Of a DNA stretch of 5,588 bases, positions 1-5,588 are shown piece after piece (position 1 is the first letter of the stretch; each line of letters starts with the position of its first letter). The notes beneath the pieces were generated by a model. It worked only from the letters and a program-made list of their open reading frames with translations. It did not search any database and was not told where the DNA came from. The stretch comes from Pseudomonas sp. (lineage in GTDB: Bacteria > Pseudomonadota > Gammaproteobacteria > Pseudomonadales > Pseudomonadaceae), in assembly GCA_029240955.1 (NCBI GenBank), contig JARDZH010000178.1:1-5588 (forward strand). Direction: 5' to 3'. The position numbers were made by a program, and so were the translations under genes.

Positions 1-1
1 A

Positions 2-259
2 GCTCCCGCAGCCAGCGTGCAAGCCGATGCGAAGTGGTTCATCCAGATGAACTCGCGCGAAGCGGTCAGCGATATCAGTGCATGGTTGCTGGAACGTGGC
101 TACGCGCCCGTGATTGTGGTCATCGATGGCAAGCAGCAGATGCAGATCGGCCCGTATGAGAGCGAAGCGGCGGCAGAGGAACAGCGGGTGGCGTTGCAGG
201 CGAAGGTCGCCAAGTCCCATCGTCTGGCAGCACCTTCGGTGGTGCAGCGCGCGGAGTAA
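2..259 (+). CDS. SPOR-domain protein, C-terminal fragment (5' end outside window)
   Basis: The open frame runs in from the left edge, so only the last 85 residues are visible. A GTG at base 17 is in frame but has no ribosome binding site and is not taken as the start. The fragment looks like a SPOR domain (about 70 residues): an opening strand WFIQMNS, a helix with GY at its end, a strand VIVVIDGKQQMQ, the family hallmark IGPYES, then a helix rich in Ala and Glu. SPOR domains are known to bind peptidoglycan stripped of stem peptides and often send proteins to the septum. The upstream part, which would show a membrane anchor or enzyme domain, is missing, so the full role is open. A short Ala-rich tail follows the domain. 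The gene converges on the ElaB-like gene, with a strong stem-loop between them. Confidence 0.75.
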   Translation, partial: APAASVQADAKWFIQMNSREAVSDISAWLLERGYAPVIVVIDGKQQMQIGPYESEAAAEEQRVALQAKVAKSHRLAAPSVVQRAE

Positions 260-285
260 CCGGAAGCCGTGCGCAGTGAAGCGAA

Positions 286-312
286 GCGGTGCGGACAGGG
301 TGTCCGCACCGC
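286..312. terminator. Perfect 12-bp stem-loop between convergent genes, likely bidirectional terminator
   Basis: Bases 286-297 (GCGGTGCGGACA) are the exact reverse complement of 301-312, with a GGG loop. The hairpin fills most of the 60-bp gap between the SPOR gene stop and the stop of the opposite-strand ElaB-like gene. No clean U-tract follows on the + strand; on the - strand the sequence after the stem is only moderately T-rich (TTCGCTTC). Termination is inferred from position and stem strength. Confidence 0.6.
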
Positions 313-319
313 CAGAGCA

Positions 320-631
320 TCAGCGACGACCGAGCAGCAGGCCGACCACGAGGCCGAATCCAGCGGAGACCGCAACGGTCTGCCATGGATGTACACCGAT
401 GTAGGTTTCAGTCGCTTCAACCACAGGTTTGGTGCGCTCGCGCACGCTGGCGACCGAATCCATCGCTTGTCGAAGTTTCAGGCTCACCTGTGCACGCAGG
501 GTTTCTGCTTCTTCGCCCACCAGCGTTGAGCTGTCCTTGAGCAACTTGTCCGATTCTTCGATCAGCGCCTGAAGCTCGCTGAACGCCTGGTCCTTGATCT
601 GATCGGCGTTCGTGGTGGTTTTACGGGCCAT
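320..631 (-). CDS. ElaB/YqjD/DUF883-family membrane-anchored protein
   Basis: This is a 103-residue protein. Residues 1-75 are polar and predicted helical (many Glu, Gln, Lys and Ala, coiled-coil-like). Residues 81-103 form the family signature: HPWQ, then a Gly-containing hydrophobic span (roughly 85-101) ending in LLLGRR. In E. coli, ElaB, YqjD and YgaM are inner-membrane proteins anchored by this C-terminal segment; YqjD binds ribosomes in stationary phase and ElaB is linked to stress tolerance. The ATG at 629-631 is chosen because AGAAGG (641-646, - strand) sits 9 nt upstream. A longer open frame reaching to 877 has no such support and would cross the divergent promoter region. E. coli yqjD is followed by yqjE and yqjK, but here the next gene converges, so this is a lone copy. 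Family call is firm; the exact paralogue is not. Confidence 0.88.
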   Translation of the reverse strand: MARKTTTNADQIKDQAFSELQALIEESDKLLKDSSTLVGEEAETLRAQVSLKLRQAMDSVASVRERTKPVVEATETYIGVHPWQTVAVSAGFGLVVGLLLGRR

Positions 632-693
632 GGGTGTTTTCCTTCTGTTGACGGCAATAGTGAGCAATGGAGTCTGCAAGCCGCCAAAAAGTT

Positions 694-703
694 GCACCGG
701 TGC
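694..703. repeat. 10-bp perfect palindrome GCACCGGTGC in divergent intergenic region
   Basis: A perfect dyad lies near the middle of the 162-bp gap between the ElaB-like gene and the divergent 84-residue gene. It could be a regulator site acting on one or both genes, but in GC-rich DNA a 10-bp palindrome can occur by chance. No family of regulator is recognised. Confidence 0.25.
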
Positions 704-758
704 GTCTCGGCTGGCGCTTGTCGACGAGTCGGGCATCCGAAAACAGGCCGTGGCGGTG

Positions 759-764
759 TAAGAT
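759..764 (+). promoter_or_regulatory. Possible -10 box (TAAGAT) for the 84-residue gene
   Basis: TAAGAT matches the sigma70 -10 consensus at 4 of 6 positions and lies 30 nt before the chosen ATG. No good -35 hexamer is seen at 16-18 nt upstream, so this is only a weak proposal. Confidence 0.25.
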
Positions 765-793
765 GCAGCGGTTTTCAGCAGTAGGTGATCATC

Positions 794-1048
794 ATGAGTT
801 TCAACCTGGCCAATCGCACCCTTCCTGAACGTGCCGCTATCGAGGACGAGAAATCCCGTCTGTTCGATCTCTGGCAAAGCAACCTGGGCAAAGCTAAAGG
901 CGAAGCCGCCCGCCTGATGGGCGAGCGGGGCAAGCGCAAAGGCAAGTGGTCGGAATGGGTCCGCTCGGAACTGGACGGCATGAGCCCGCCCGAGTACGCC
1001 AACATGGTACGCAGCGAAGTGAATCGCCTGATGGCCGCCGCACGCTGA
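794..1048 (+). CDS. Small conserved-looking hypothetical protein, 84 residues
   Basis: I do not recognise a named family. The ATG at 794 is preferred over an in-frame GTG at 785 because the Shine-Dalgarno-like TAGGTG (782-787) sits 6 nt before it; the GTG would overlap that site. The protein is soluble and highly charged (16 Lys/Arg against 12 Asp/Glu) and probably all helical: an N-terminal helix with ERAAIEDEKSRLFDLW, a basic linker around residues 40-51 (GERGKRKGK), then a short helix and an SPPEYANMVRSEVNRL helix near the C-terminus. There is no signal peptide, membrane segment or Cys. The basic middle could contact nucleic acid or another acidic surface, but that is inference. It is divergent from the ElaB-like gene and convergent with the LEA lipoprotein gene. 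The good start site and uniform codon use argue it is real. Confidence 0.75.
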   Translation: MSFNLANRTLPERAAIEDEKSRLFDLWQSNLGKAKGEAARLMGERGKRKGKWSEWVRSELDGMSPPEYANMVRSEVNRLMAAAR

Positions 1049-1097
1049 CCGCCTTGATCGGACACGCCCGGGCGGTGCGCTCGCCCCGAGCCGGTCG

Positions 1098-1598
1098 CTA
1101 CCAGCCGCTGCCCTGCGGCAGCGTCCTGCCCGACAGGCTGCCCGGCAGATCCAGCGTGCCGCTGTCTTCGAAGCGCATCGTTCCGAACACGCCGCCCGCC
1201 AGTTTGCCGCGCAGCGTATAGGGCAGGTTGGTCAAGCGCTGGTTCTGCGTCAGGCCGACCGCCTGCCGCAAGGCGGCGAACGCCGAAATGCTCACCGGCA
1301 CCACCAGCACCGTTTCCGAAAAACGCCCGATGCTGCCCTGCTGATCGCTCACCCCCGATGCCAGCAACCGGTCGTTGACCTCCAGTTCCAGCGCCACGCC
1401 GTTGTAGTCAATGGCGCCTTCGTTGGGGTTCTGCAACCGCAGTTTGACCGCCATGCGCGCTTCCATGCCTTGCCCCGGCAAAGGTTCGATGCCGACCACA
1501 TTGATATTGAGCGGGTCGCGGTTGGGCAACAGCGCGCAGGCGCTCAGGGCCAGCAGCAGGGCGGCGGCGCACAAGCGTTGCAGGGGTCTGACAGGCAT
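1098..1598 (-). CDS. LEA type 2 (LEA14/WHy-domain) lipoprotein
   Basis: This 166-residue protein begins with a lipoprotein signal: MPVRPLQR, a hydrophobic core (residues 9-18) and the lipobox LSAC with the lipidated Cys at 21. The residue after it is Ala rather than Asp, which favours the outer membrane. Residues about 32-150 match the WHy/LEA14 beta-sandwich pattern: DPLNINVVGIEPLPGQG, LRLQNPN, then YNGVALELEVNDRLLASGVS, VVPVSISAFAALRQAVGL, LPYTLRGKL and FGTMRFEDSGTLDLPG. In plants these proteins accompany desiccation stress; the bacterial role is not settled. The start at 1596-1598 is backed by AGGAG about 7 nt upstream and by the signal peptide. An upstream ATG at 1694 would add 32 residues that bury the signal. 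The gene is divergent from the thiolase. Confidence 0.9.
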   Translation of the reverse strand: MPVRPLQRLCAAALLLALSACALLPNRDPLNINVVGIEPLPGQGMEARMAVKLRLQNPNEGAIDYNGVALELEVNDRLLASGVSDQQGSIGRFSETVLVVPVSISAFAALRQAVGLTQNQRLTNLPYTLRGKLAGGVFGTMRFEDSGTLDLPGSLSGRTLPQGSGW

Positions 1599-1735
1599 TA
1601 TCTGGCTCCTGGGCTGAACAGCGATAACGCTCTGACCGCGTGAACCTGCCGATATTCGCGCCCTTCCGGCGACCGGTGATCCGGCCGGCCGCACGACCCT
1701 CGCTCAAATACCCGCTAATCTGCCTGATCTGACCA

Positions 1736-1764
1736 TTGCCTGGCGCGACGCCCGGGACGATGAT
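1736..1764 (+). promoter_or_regulatory. Weak candidate sigma70 promoter for the thiolase gene
   Basis: TTGCCT (1736-1741) and GATGAT (1759-1764) are spaced 17 bp apart, each matching consensus at 4 of 6 positions. They lie about 40 bp before the thiolase ATG, in the gap divergent from the lipoprotein gene. This is a pattern match only. Confidence 0.3.
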
Positions 1765-1805
1765 CTCTGCGATACCAATAAAAACAATCTTCAGGAGAAC
1801 CAGTC

Positions 1806-3014
1806 ATGGCTTCCAATCAGAACCTGGACAACACCGATCCGGTGGTCATTGTCAGCGCCGCCCGGACGCCCATGGGCGGCTTTCAGGGCGAACTGCAAAG
1901 CGTGAGCGCGACCCGGCTGGGTTCGGAGGCAATTCGGGCCTGCGTCGAGCGCGCAGGGATCAGCCCCCAGGACGTCGAAGAGGTGCTGTTCGGCTGCGTC
2001 CTGCCGGCGGGTCTGGGCCAGGCGCCGGCCCGGCAGGCGGCACTTGGCGCCGGTTTCAACGTCTCGACCCTGTGCACCACGGTCAACAAGATGTGCGGTT
2101 CGGGCATGCAGACTGCGATTCTCGCTCATGATCTGCTGCTGAACGGCAGCGTGAAGGTCGTGGTGGCCGGCGGCATGGAAAGCATGTCCAACGCGCCGTA
2201 TCTGTTGGACCGAGCGCGCGGTGGTTATCGCATGGGCCACGGTCGGGTGCTCGACCATATGTTCTTCGACGGCCTCGAAGATGCTTACGAGCCAGGTCGG
2301 CTCATGGGCACTTATGCCGAGGAATGTGCGCAGCAGAATGAATTCAGCCGTGAGGCGCAGGATGCCTTCGCCCTGGCATCGCTCACTCGTGCTCAGCAAG
2401 CCATCGACAATGGCTGGTTCGATGACGAAATCGTCCCGGTGACCGCGACCATCGGCAAGGAGCAGCGGCAGATCAGCCGCGATGAGCAGCCGCCCAAGGC
2501 CCGCCCGGACAAGATCCCCACCCTCAAGCCCGCCTTCCGCCAGGGCGGCACCGTCACGGCCGCCAATTCCAGCTCGATCTCCGACGGCGCCGCAGCCTTG
2601 CTGATGATGCGTCAGTCGCAGGCCGAAGAACGAGGACTGGTGCCGTTGGCACGGATCATTGCGCACGCCGCCTTCGCCGACGAACCCGGCCTGTTTACCA
2701 CGGCACCTATCGGCGCGATCCAGCGTCTGCTGGGCAAGACTGGCTGGTCGGTGGACGATGTGGATCTGTTCGAGATCAACGAGGCATTCGCGGTCGTGCC
2801 ACTGGCGGCCATGAAGCGTCTGGAGCTGCCGCACGAAAAGGTGAACATTCATGGGGGTGCCTGCGCACTCGGTCATCCAGTGGGAGCGTCCGGCGCGCGG
2901 ATTCTGGTGACGCTGCTGTCAGCCTTGCGTCGCAAACAGCTGACCCGAGGCGTTGCGGCCATCTGCATCGGCGGCGGTGAAGCCACTGCGATGGCGATCG
3001 AGCTGGTTCAGTAA
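1806..3014 (+). CDS. Acetyl-CoA C-acetyltransferase-type thiolase
   Basis: The 402-residue protein fits the usual thiolase length of about 390-400. Thiolases either condense two acetyl-CoA or cleave 3-ketoacyl-CoA with CoA, acting as cytoplasmic tetramers. All signatures are visible: the nucleophile Cys97 in NKMCGSGMQT, GGMESMSNAPY (residues 122-132), the NEAFA motif (325-329), His357 in GGACALGHPVGASGAR and the acid/base Cys387 in CIGGGEA. The spacing agrees with Cys89/His348/Cys378 of the Zoogloea biosynthetic enzyme. NSSSISDGAAAL (254-265) replaces the common NASxxNDGAAA. The ATG at 1806 follows CAGGAGA with good spacing. The hydratase lies 93 bp downstream on the same strand, so a role in breakdown of short-chain or unusual acyl-CoAs (as for the Pseudomonas putida FadAx type) is likelier than PHB synthesis, since no phaB or phaC is nearby. 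The exact substrate cannot be told from sequence. Confidence 0.93.
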   Translation: MASNQNLDNTDPVVIVSAARTPMGGFQGELQSVSATRLGSEAIRACVERAGISPQDVEEVLFGCVLPAGLGQAPARQAALGAGFNVSTLCTTVNKMCGSGMQTAILAHDLLLNGSVKVVVAGGMESMSNAPYLLDRARGGYRMGHGRVLDHMFFDGLEDAYEPGRLMGTYAEECAQQNEFSREAQDAFALASLTRAQQAIDNGWFDDEIVPVTATIGKEQRQISRDEQPPKARPDKIPTLKPAFRQGGTVTAANSSSISDGAAALLMMRQSQAEERGLVPLARIIAHAAFADEPGLFTTAPIGAIQRLLGKTGWSVDDVDLFEINEAFAVVPLAAMKRLELPHEKVNIHGGACALGHPVGASGARILVTLLSALRRKQLTRGVAAICIGGGEATAMAIELVQ

Positions 3015-3021
3015 ACGGGTC

Positions 3022-3049
3022 TTGACTCAGCAGGTTATCGGGCTTTACT
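3022..3049 (+). promoter_or_regulatory. Candidate sigma70 promoter inside the thiolase-hydratase gap
   Basis: TTGACT (3022-3027, 5 of 6 matches to TTGACA) is followed after 16 bp by TTTACT (3044-3049, 4 of 6 matches to TATAAT). Transcription would begin near 3056, about 50 nt before the hydratase start codon. This is the best promoter-like pair seen in the window and would let the hydratase be made without the thiolase. Confidence 0.4.
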
Positions 3050-3059
3050 CGAATCCACG

Positions 3060-3072
3060 CCAGCTCAGCTGG
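3060..3072. repeat. 13-bp palindrome CCAGCT-C-AGCTGG before the hydratase gene
   Basis: Two perfect 6-bp arms flank a single C. It sits just past the predicted start point of the internal promoter, where an operator would block transcription. As RNA it would form at best a shortened hairpin. AGCTGGTT also occurs at 3001-3008, at the end of the thiolase gene. Regulatory function is inferred from position only. Confidence 0.3.
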
Positions 3073-3107
3073 TTTCAACGTTACAGGGTGAATAAGGAAG
3101 TTAATCA

Positions 3108-3881
3108 ATGACCTACGAAACGATCCTGTCAGAGATTCGAGACAGGACAGGGCTGATCACGTTCAACCGGCCGCAGGCGCTCAACGCCCTGAATGCGCGG
3201 CTGATCGACGAACTCAACCACGCGCTGGACGGCTTCGAGCGCAATCCGGATATCGGGTGCATCGTGCTGACCGGCTCCAGCAAAGCCTTTGCGGCGGGCG
3301 CCGATATCAAGGAGATGGCGGACCTCAGCTATCCGCAGATCTATCTCGACGACCTGTTCGTCGAGAGTGACAAAGTGGCGGCACGGCGCAAGCCGATGAT
3401 TGCAGCGGTTGCCGGATTCGCGCTGGGCGGCGGCTGCGAACTGGCGCTGATGTGCGATTTCATCCTGGCGGCGGACAACGCCAGGTTTGGCCAGCCGGAG
3501 ATCAATCTGGGCGTACTGCCGGGCATGGGCGGGACTCAACGCCTGACACGCGCCGTGGGCAAGGCCAAGGCGATGGAAATGTGCCTGACCGGACGCTTGA
3601 TCGACGCCCAGGAAGCGGAACGCGCGGGGCTGGTGGCGAGGATCGTGCCGGTCGATCGATTGCTCGATGAAGCGCTTGCCGCGGCAGCCACCATCGCCGC
3701 CAAGTCACTGCCGATCGCCATGATGGTCAAGGAAAGCGTCAACCGCGCGTTCGAAGTCGGCCTTGCCGAAGGGGTTCGCTTCGAGCGGCGGGTATTCCAC
3801 GCGGCGTTCGCCAGCCACGATCAGAAAGAGGGCATGCGCGCTTTCGTTGAAAAGCGCGCGCCTGATTTCAAAGACCGCTGA
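3108..3881 (+). CDS. Enoyl-CoA hydratase (crotonase family)
   Basis: The 257-residue protein has the normal crotonase length. It would add water to trans-2-enoyl-CoA to give 3-hydroxyacyl-CoA in the cytoplasm. By alignment with rat mitochondrial hydratase, the oxyanion-hole residues are Ala65 ([11 protein letters not shown], 60-70) and Gly108 ([10 protein letters not shown]). Both catalytic glutamates are present: Glu111 (matching Glu144) and Glu131 in [20 protein letters not shown] (matching Glu164). Having both argues for a true hydratase rather than an isomerase or hydrolase relative. The C-terminal helices ([15 protein letters not shown], then [21 protein letters not shown]) are typical and intact. 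The ATG at 3108 is preceded by AAGGAAG. It probably forms a short unit with the thiolase, but the 93-bp gap has its own candidate promoter. Its last 14 bases overlap the end of the convergent vgrG frame. The natural substrate is unknown. Confidence 0.93.
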   Translation: MTYETILSEIRDRTGLITFNRPQALNALNARLIDELNHALDGFERNPDIGCIVLTGSSKAFAAGADIKEMADLSYPQIYLDDLFVESDKVAARRKPMIAAVAGFALGGGCELALMCDFILAADNARFGQPEINLGVLPGMGGTQRLTRAVGKAKAMEMCLTGRLIDAQEAERAGLVARIVPVDRLLDEALAAAATIAAKSLPIAMMVKESVNRAFEVGLAEGVRFERRVFHAAFASHDQKEGMRAFVEKRAPDFKDR

Positions 3882-5588
3882 GCCTGAACGCCTGACGCTG
3901 CTGTGCGGTCCAGTTCTGTTCGAACCAGCCATGCAGCGTCAGGCACTGGCCCGGATGGACCAGGCACAGCGCGTAAGGCTGGCAGTTATAGTGCTTCGCC
4001 AATTGGCGCCGTTGTGGCGAGCTCAGGCCTAGATACCCCTGAGCATCGGTCGTCCCTTCGAACAGGATGTGCTGCGGATCGATGCGTGCCAGGTGCTCGA
4101 AACCCGGCCGCGCCATGCGCACGATGTACCAGGCGCAATTTGCGATGGGTTCTCCTCGCAACCCGGCTTCCCGGGTCAGGCGCAGGTCGGTGCAGGTCGA
4201 CGCGGCTTCGGTCGCTTCGGCTGTCGCGTTCAATGGTGAAGCTTTCACCGTCTGTGGGCCGCAGATCCTGATCCGCCGCTCGTTCAGCTCCACCGTCGCC
4301 TGCGCGCCGTGCAGGGTCAACTCGCGGCTGGCCTCCAGATGCAGATGCTGCGCGGCCTCGGGTTGCAGTCGAAGCTGCGCCGGGTCGACCTTCACGCCGT
4401 CGACATGCAGGTTGAGCGCCGCCGTGTCGGGTTTGGGTTGCACGCCGCAGATGACCGGGCGTTCCGGATCGCCATCGAAGTGCGCCACCACTACCCGAGT
4501 GCCAGGTTGCAAACGGTCCAGCGCCGGGTCGCTGCCTCGCAAGACATGAGCCGACAGGCAGGGTTGTGGGCACGAATCGTTCGGGTCTAGGGGTTGCCAG
4601 TCGTAGCGCACCGGCAGGCGTCCCTAATCGTCGACCTGCCCGGACATGACCGTCGCGCTCTGTTCGCCAAACGCCTGCGGCTTGGCATGCTTGAGCGGCG
4701 GACGATAGATCATCGCCCAGGGCAGCACATCGAAATTGTTGCGGTAGCCATGCGGGACTGGCGACTCCTCGGCACAGCAGGCCAGCGAGCCGGCGGCTTC
4801 CACGATGGCGGTGATGTCATGGGGGTCACAGCCTTCGAGCACGTCCATCTGCCGGGCGCAGTGCCGAATATTGATGATCAGCCATTCATCGTTGAGCAGG
4901 GTTTCGGGATGGGCTTGAACCTGTATCACTTTGCCGCTGCTGAGGTCGGCCCGGTTGCTGCTGCCCTGCACCCGTCGCCGCTCACAGCGCAACCGTTCCA
5001 GATCGCGCATCCCGCGTTGGCGGCGCAGGCTGGCGGCGATATCGGTAGGGTGCGCGACGGCCGGCTCATCGATCACGTCATTGACCGCGCGCTCCGGGCT
5101 TTCACGGGGCGAAGGCGTCGGCGCCTGCGGTCGTTCATTGCCAACCAGCGCCAGCGAACGCCTGGCGACAGGCGGGAACGCCCATAATTGGCCCAGATGT
5201 CCCAGCCCAGGCTGCGGGCCGTCAGGGGCAAAATGCAGCGGTGGCAACTGCAGCGGGAACGTCACCGGGTCATCGGCGAACACCAGCACGTGCCGGTCCG
5301 GGTGATGCTCGAACCGGAAGTGCACGCCGGCTTCTTCACAGACGCGGTGCAGGAAATGCAAGTCGGTTTCGTCGTACTGCACCCACGCGGCCTGACGCGG
5401 GTACAGCCCGACCGCTTTGTCGAAGCGGTAAGCGCTGGGCTCGATGTCATGTTCCTGCAGCAGCCGTGCGATGAGCTCGGGTACGGTCAGGTTCGGGTGG
5501 ATGCGGCGCTGCCGCCGCCGGTCCAGAAGCTGCAGACTGGGGCCCAGACTCAGGCGATAGTGGCTGAGATGAGTGCCAGCGTAATGCT
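3868..5588 (-). pseudogene. vgrG: VgrG/Pvc8-family type VI secretion spike protein, interrupted by an in-frame amber codon, 5' end outside window
   Basis: Read from the right edge, 320 codons precede TAG at 4624-4626, and 251 more follow in the same frame to TGA at 3868-3870. Numbering from the first visible codon, residues 1-300 match the gp27-like VgrG base (phage late control D): RRIHPNLTVPELIARLLQEH, YPRQAAWVQYDETDLHFLHR, EEAGVHFRFEHH, LVFADDP, then LPWAMIYRPPLKHAKPQAFG. Residues 322-382 match the gp5-like OB-fold (GRLPVRYDW, PGTRVVVAHFDGDPERPVICGV). Relatives read roughly VDEYGRVKV at the junction, so the stop replaces one residue there, probably Tyr or Gln. The needle region (about 383-460) is short. 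The C-terminus (466 on, with FEGTTDAQGYLGL) resembles the transthyretin-like adaptor of some VgrGs. VgrG trimers tip the Hcp tube and carry effectors. A gene of this kind normally has an effector downstream; here the next gene converges. The stop could be a mutation, a sequencing error or a suppressed codon. Confidence 0.85.
4624..4626 (-). other. In-frame amber (TAG) codon inside vgrG
   Basis: Around this codon the frame reads QVDD-stop-GRLPVRYDW, which lines up with the VD-[DE]-X-GR junction of VgrG proteins. A single base change from TAC, TAT or CAG would explain it. No frameshift is involved, as the frame is identical on both sides. On the mRNA, AGGGA (4625-4621) overlaps the stop and lies 9 nt before a GTG at 4609-4611, which could allow weak restart of the C-terminal part. 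Confidence 0.9.

Noticed and set aside
632..877. Longer 5' extension of the ElaB-like frame on the - strand
   Set aside because: The extension overlaps the divergent gene start and the intergenic region, while the ATG at 631 has a strong ribosome site and matches the family length.
1065..1088. GC-rich imperfect stem (GGGCG 1070-1074 with CGCCC 1082-1086) between convergent genes
   Set aside because: Only five clean pairs, a bulge and no T-run; too weak to call a terminator in GC-rich DNA.
1599..1694. 32-residue N-terminal extension of the LEA lipoprotein
   Set aside because: It would place basic and polar residues before the lipoprotein signal. The ATG at 1598 has AGGAG upstream and a proper signal with LSAC.
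1791..2876. Open frame of 361 codons on the - strand across the thiolase gene
   Set aside because: It lies wholly antisense to a thiolase with all catalytic motifs and shows no family pattern; it is a GC-rich codon shadow.
4594..5187. Open frame of 197 codons on the + strand across vgrG
   Set aside because: It is antisense to clear VgrG sequence and has no recognisable domain or good start. It is not evidence that the amber-bearing strand is non-coding.
3868..5588. Idea that the two VgrG halves are two separate adjacent genes by design
   Set aside because: The frame is continuous, the stop falls inside the conserved VD-[DE]-X-GR junction, and there is no spacer or strong start. A single nonsense change explains it more simply, though restart remains possible.

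Overview
The window looks like a chromosomal segment of a Pseudomonas, most likely from the syringae/fluorescens side of the genus. This is inferred from GC-rich codon use, strong AGGAG-type ribosome binding sites, and a run of recognisable Pseudomonas-type families: a SPOR-domain protein, a DUF883/ElaB-like membrane protein, a LEA14/WHy lipoprotein, a thiolase with an enoyl-CoA hydratase, and a VgrG. The species is not certain from sequence alone.

Layout. (1) Bases 2-259 (+) hold the C-terminal end of a SPOR-domain protein whose start lies outside the window. It converges on a small ElaB/YqjD-type protein (320-631, -), and the two share a perfect 12-bp stem-loop (286-312) that probably ends transcription in both directions. 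(2) An 84-residue charged protein of unknown function (794-1048, +) is divergent from the ElaB-like gene and convergent with a LEA type 2 lipoprotein (1098-1598, -). This left part reads as envelope and stress housekeeping. (3) Bases 1806-3014 and 3108-3881 (+) encode a 402-residue acetyl-CoA acetyltransferase-type thiolase and a 257-residue enoyl-CoA hydratase, both with full catalytic sets. They are likely a beta-oxidation-type pair acting on short or unusual acyl-CoAs. The 93-bp gap between them carries a plausible sigma70 promoter followed by a 13-bp palindrome, so the hydratase may also be transcribed alone. (4) From the right edge down to 3868 (-) runs a VgrG/Pvc8-family spike protein of a contractile injection (type VI secretion) system. 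Its frame is interrupted by a single in-frame amber codon at 4624-4626, exactly at the junction between the gp27-like base and the gp5-like OB-fold. Coding continues in the same frame for another 251 codons.

The most notable point is this broken or conditionally read VgrG. It has a very short needle region and a cysteine-rich C-terminal extension that resembles the transthyretin-like adaptors of other VgrGs. Its 3' end overlaps the convergent hydratase gene, so no effector or immunity gene follows it. I see no RNA gene, CRISPR array, insertion sequence or clear new system in the window.
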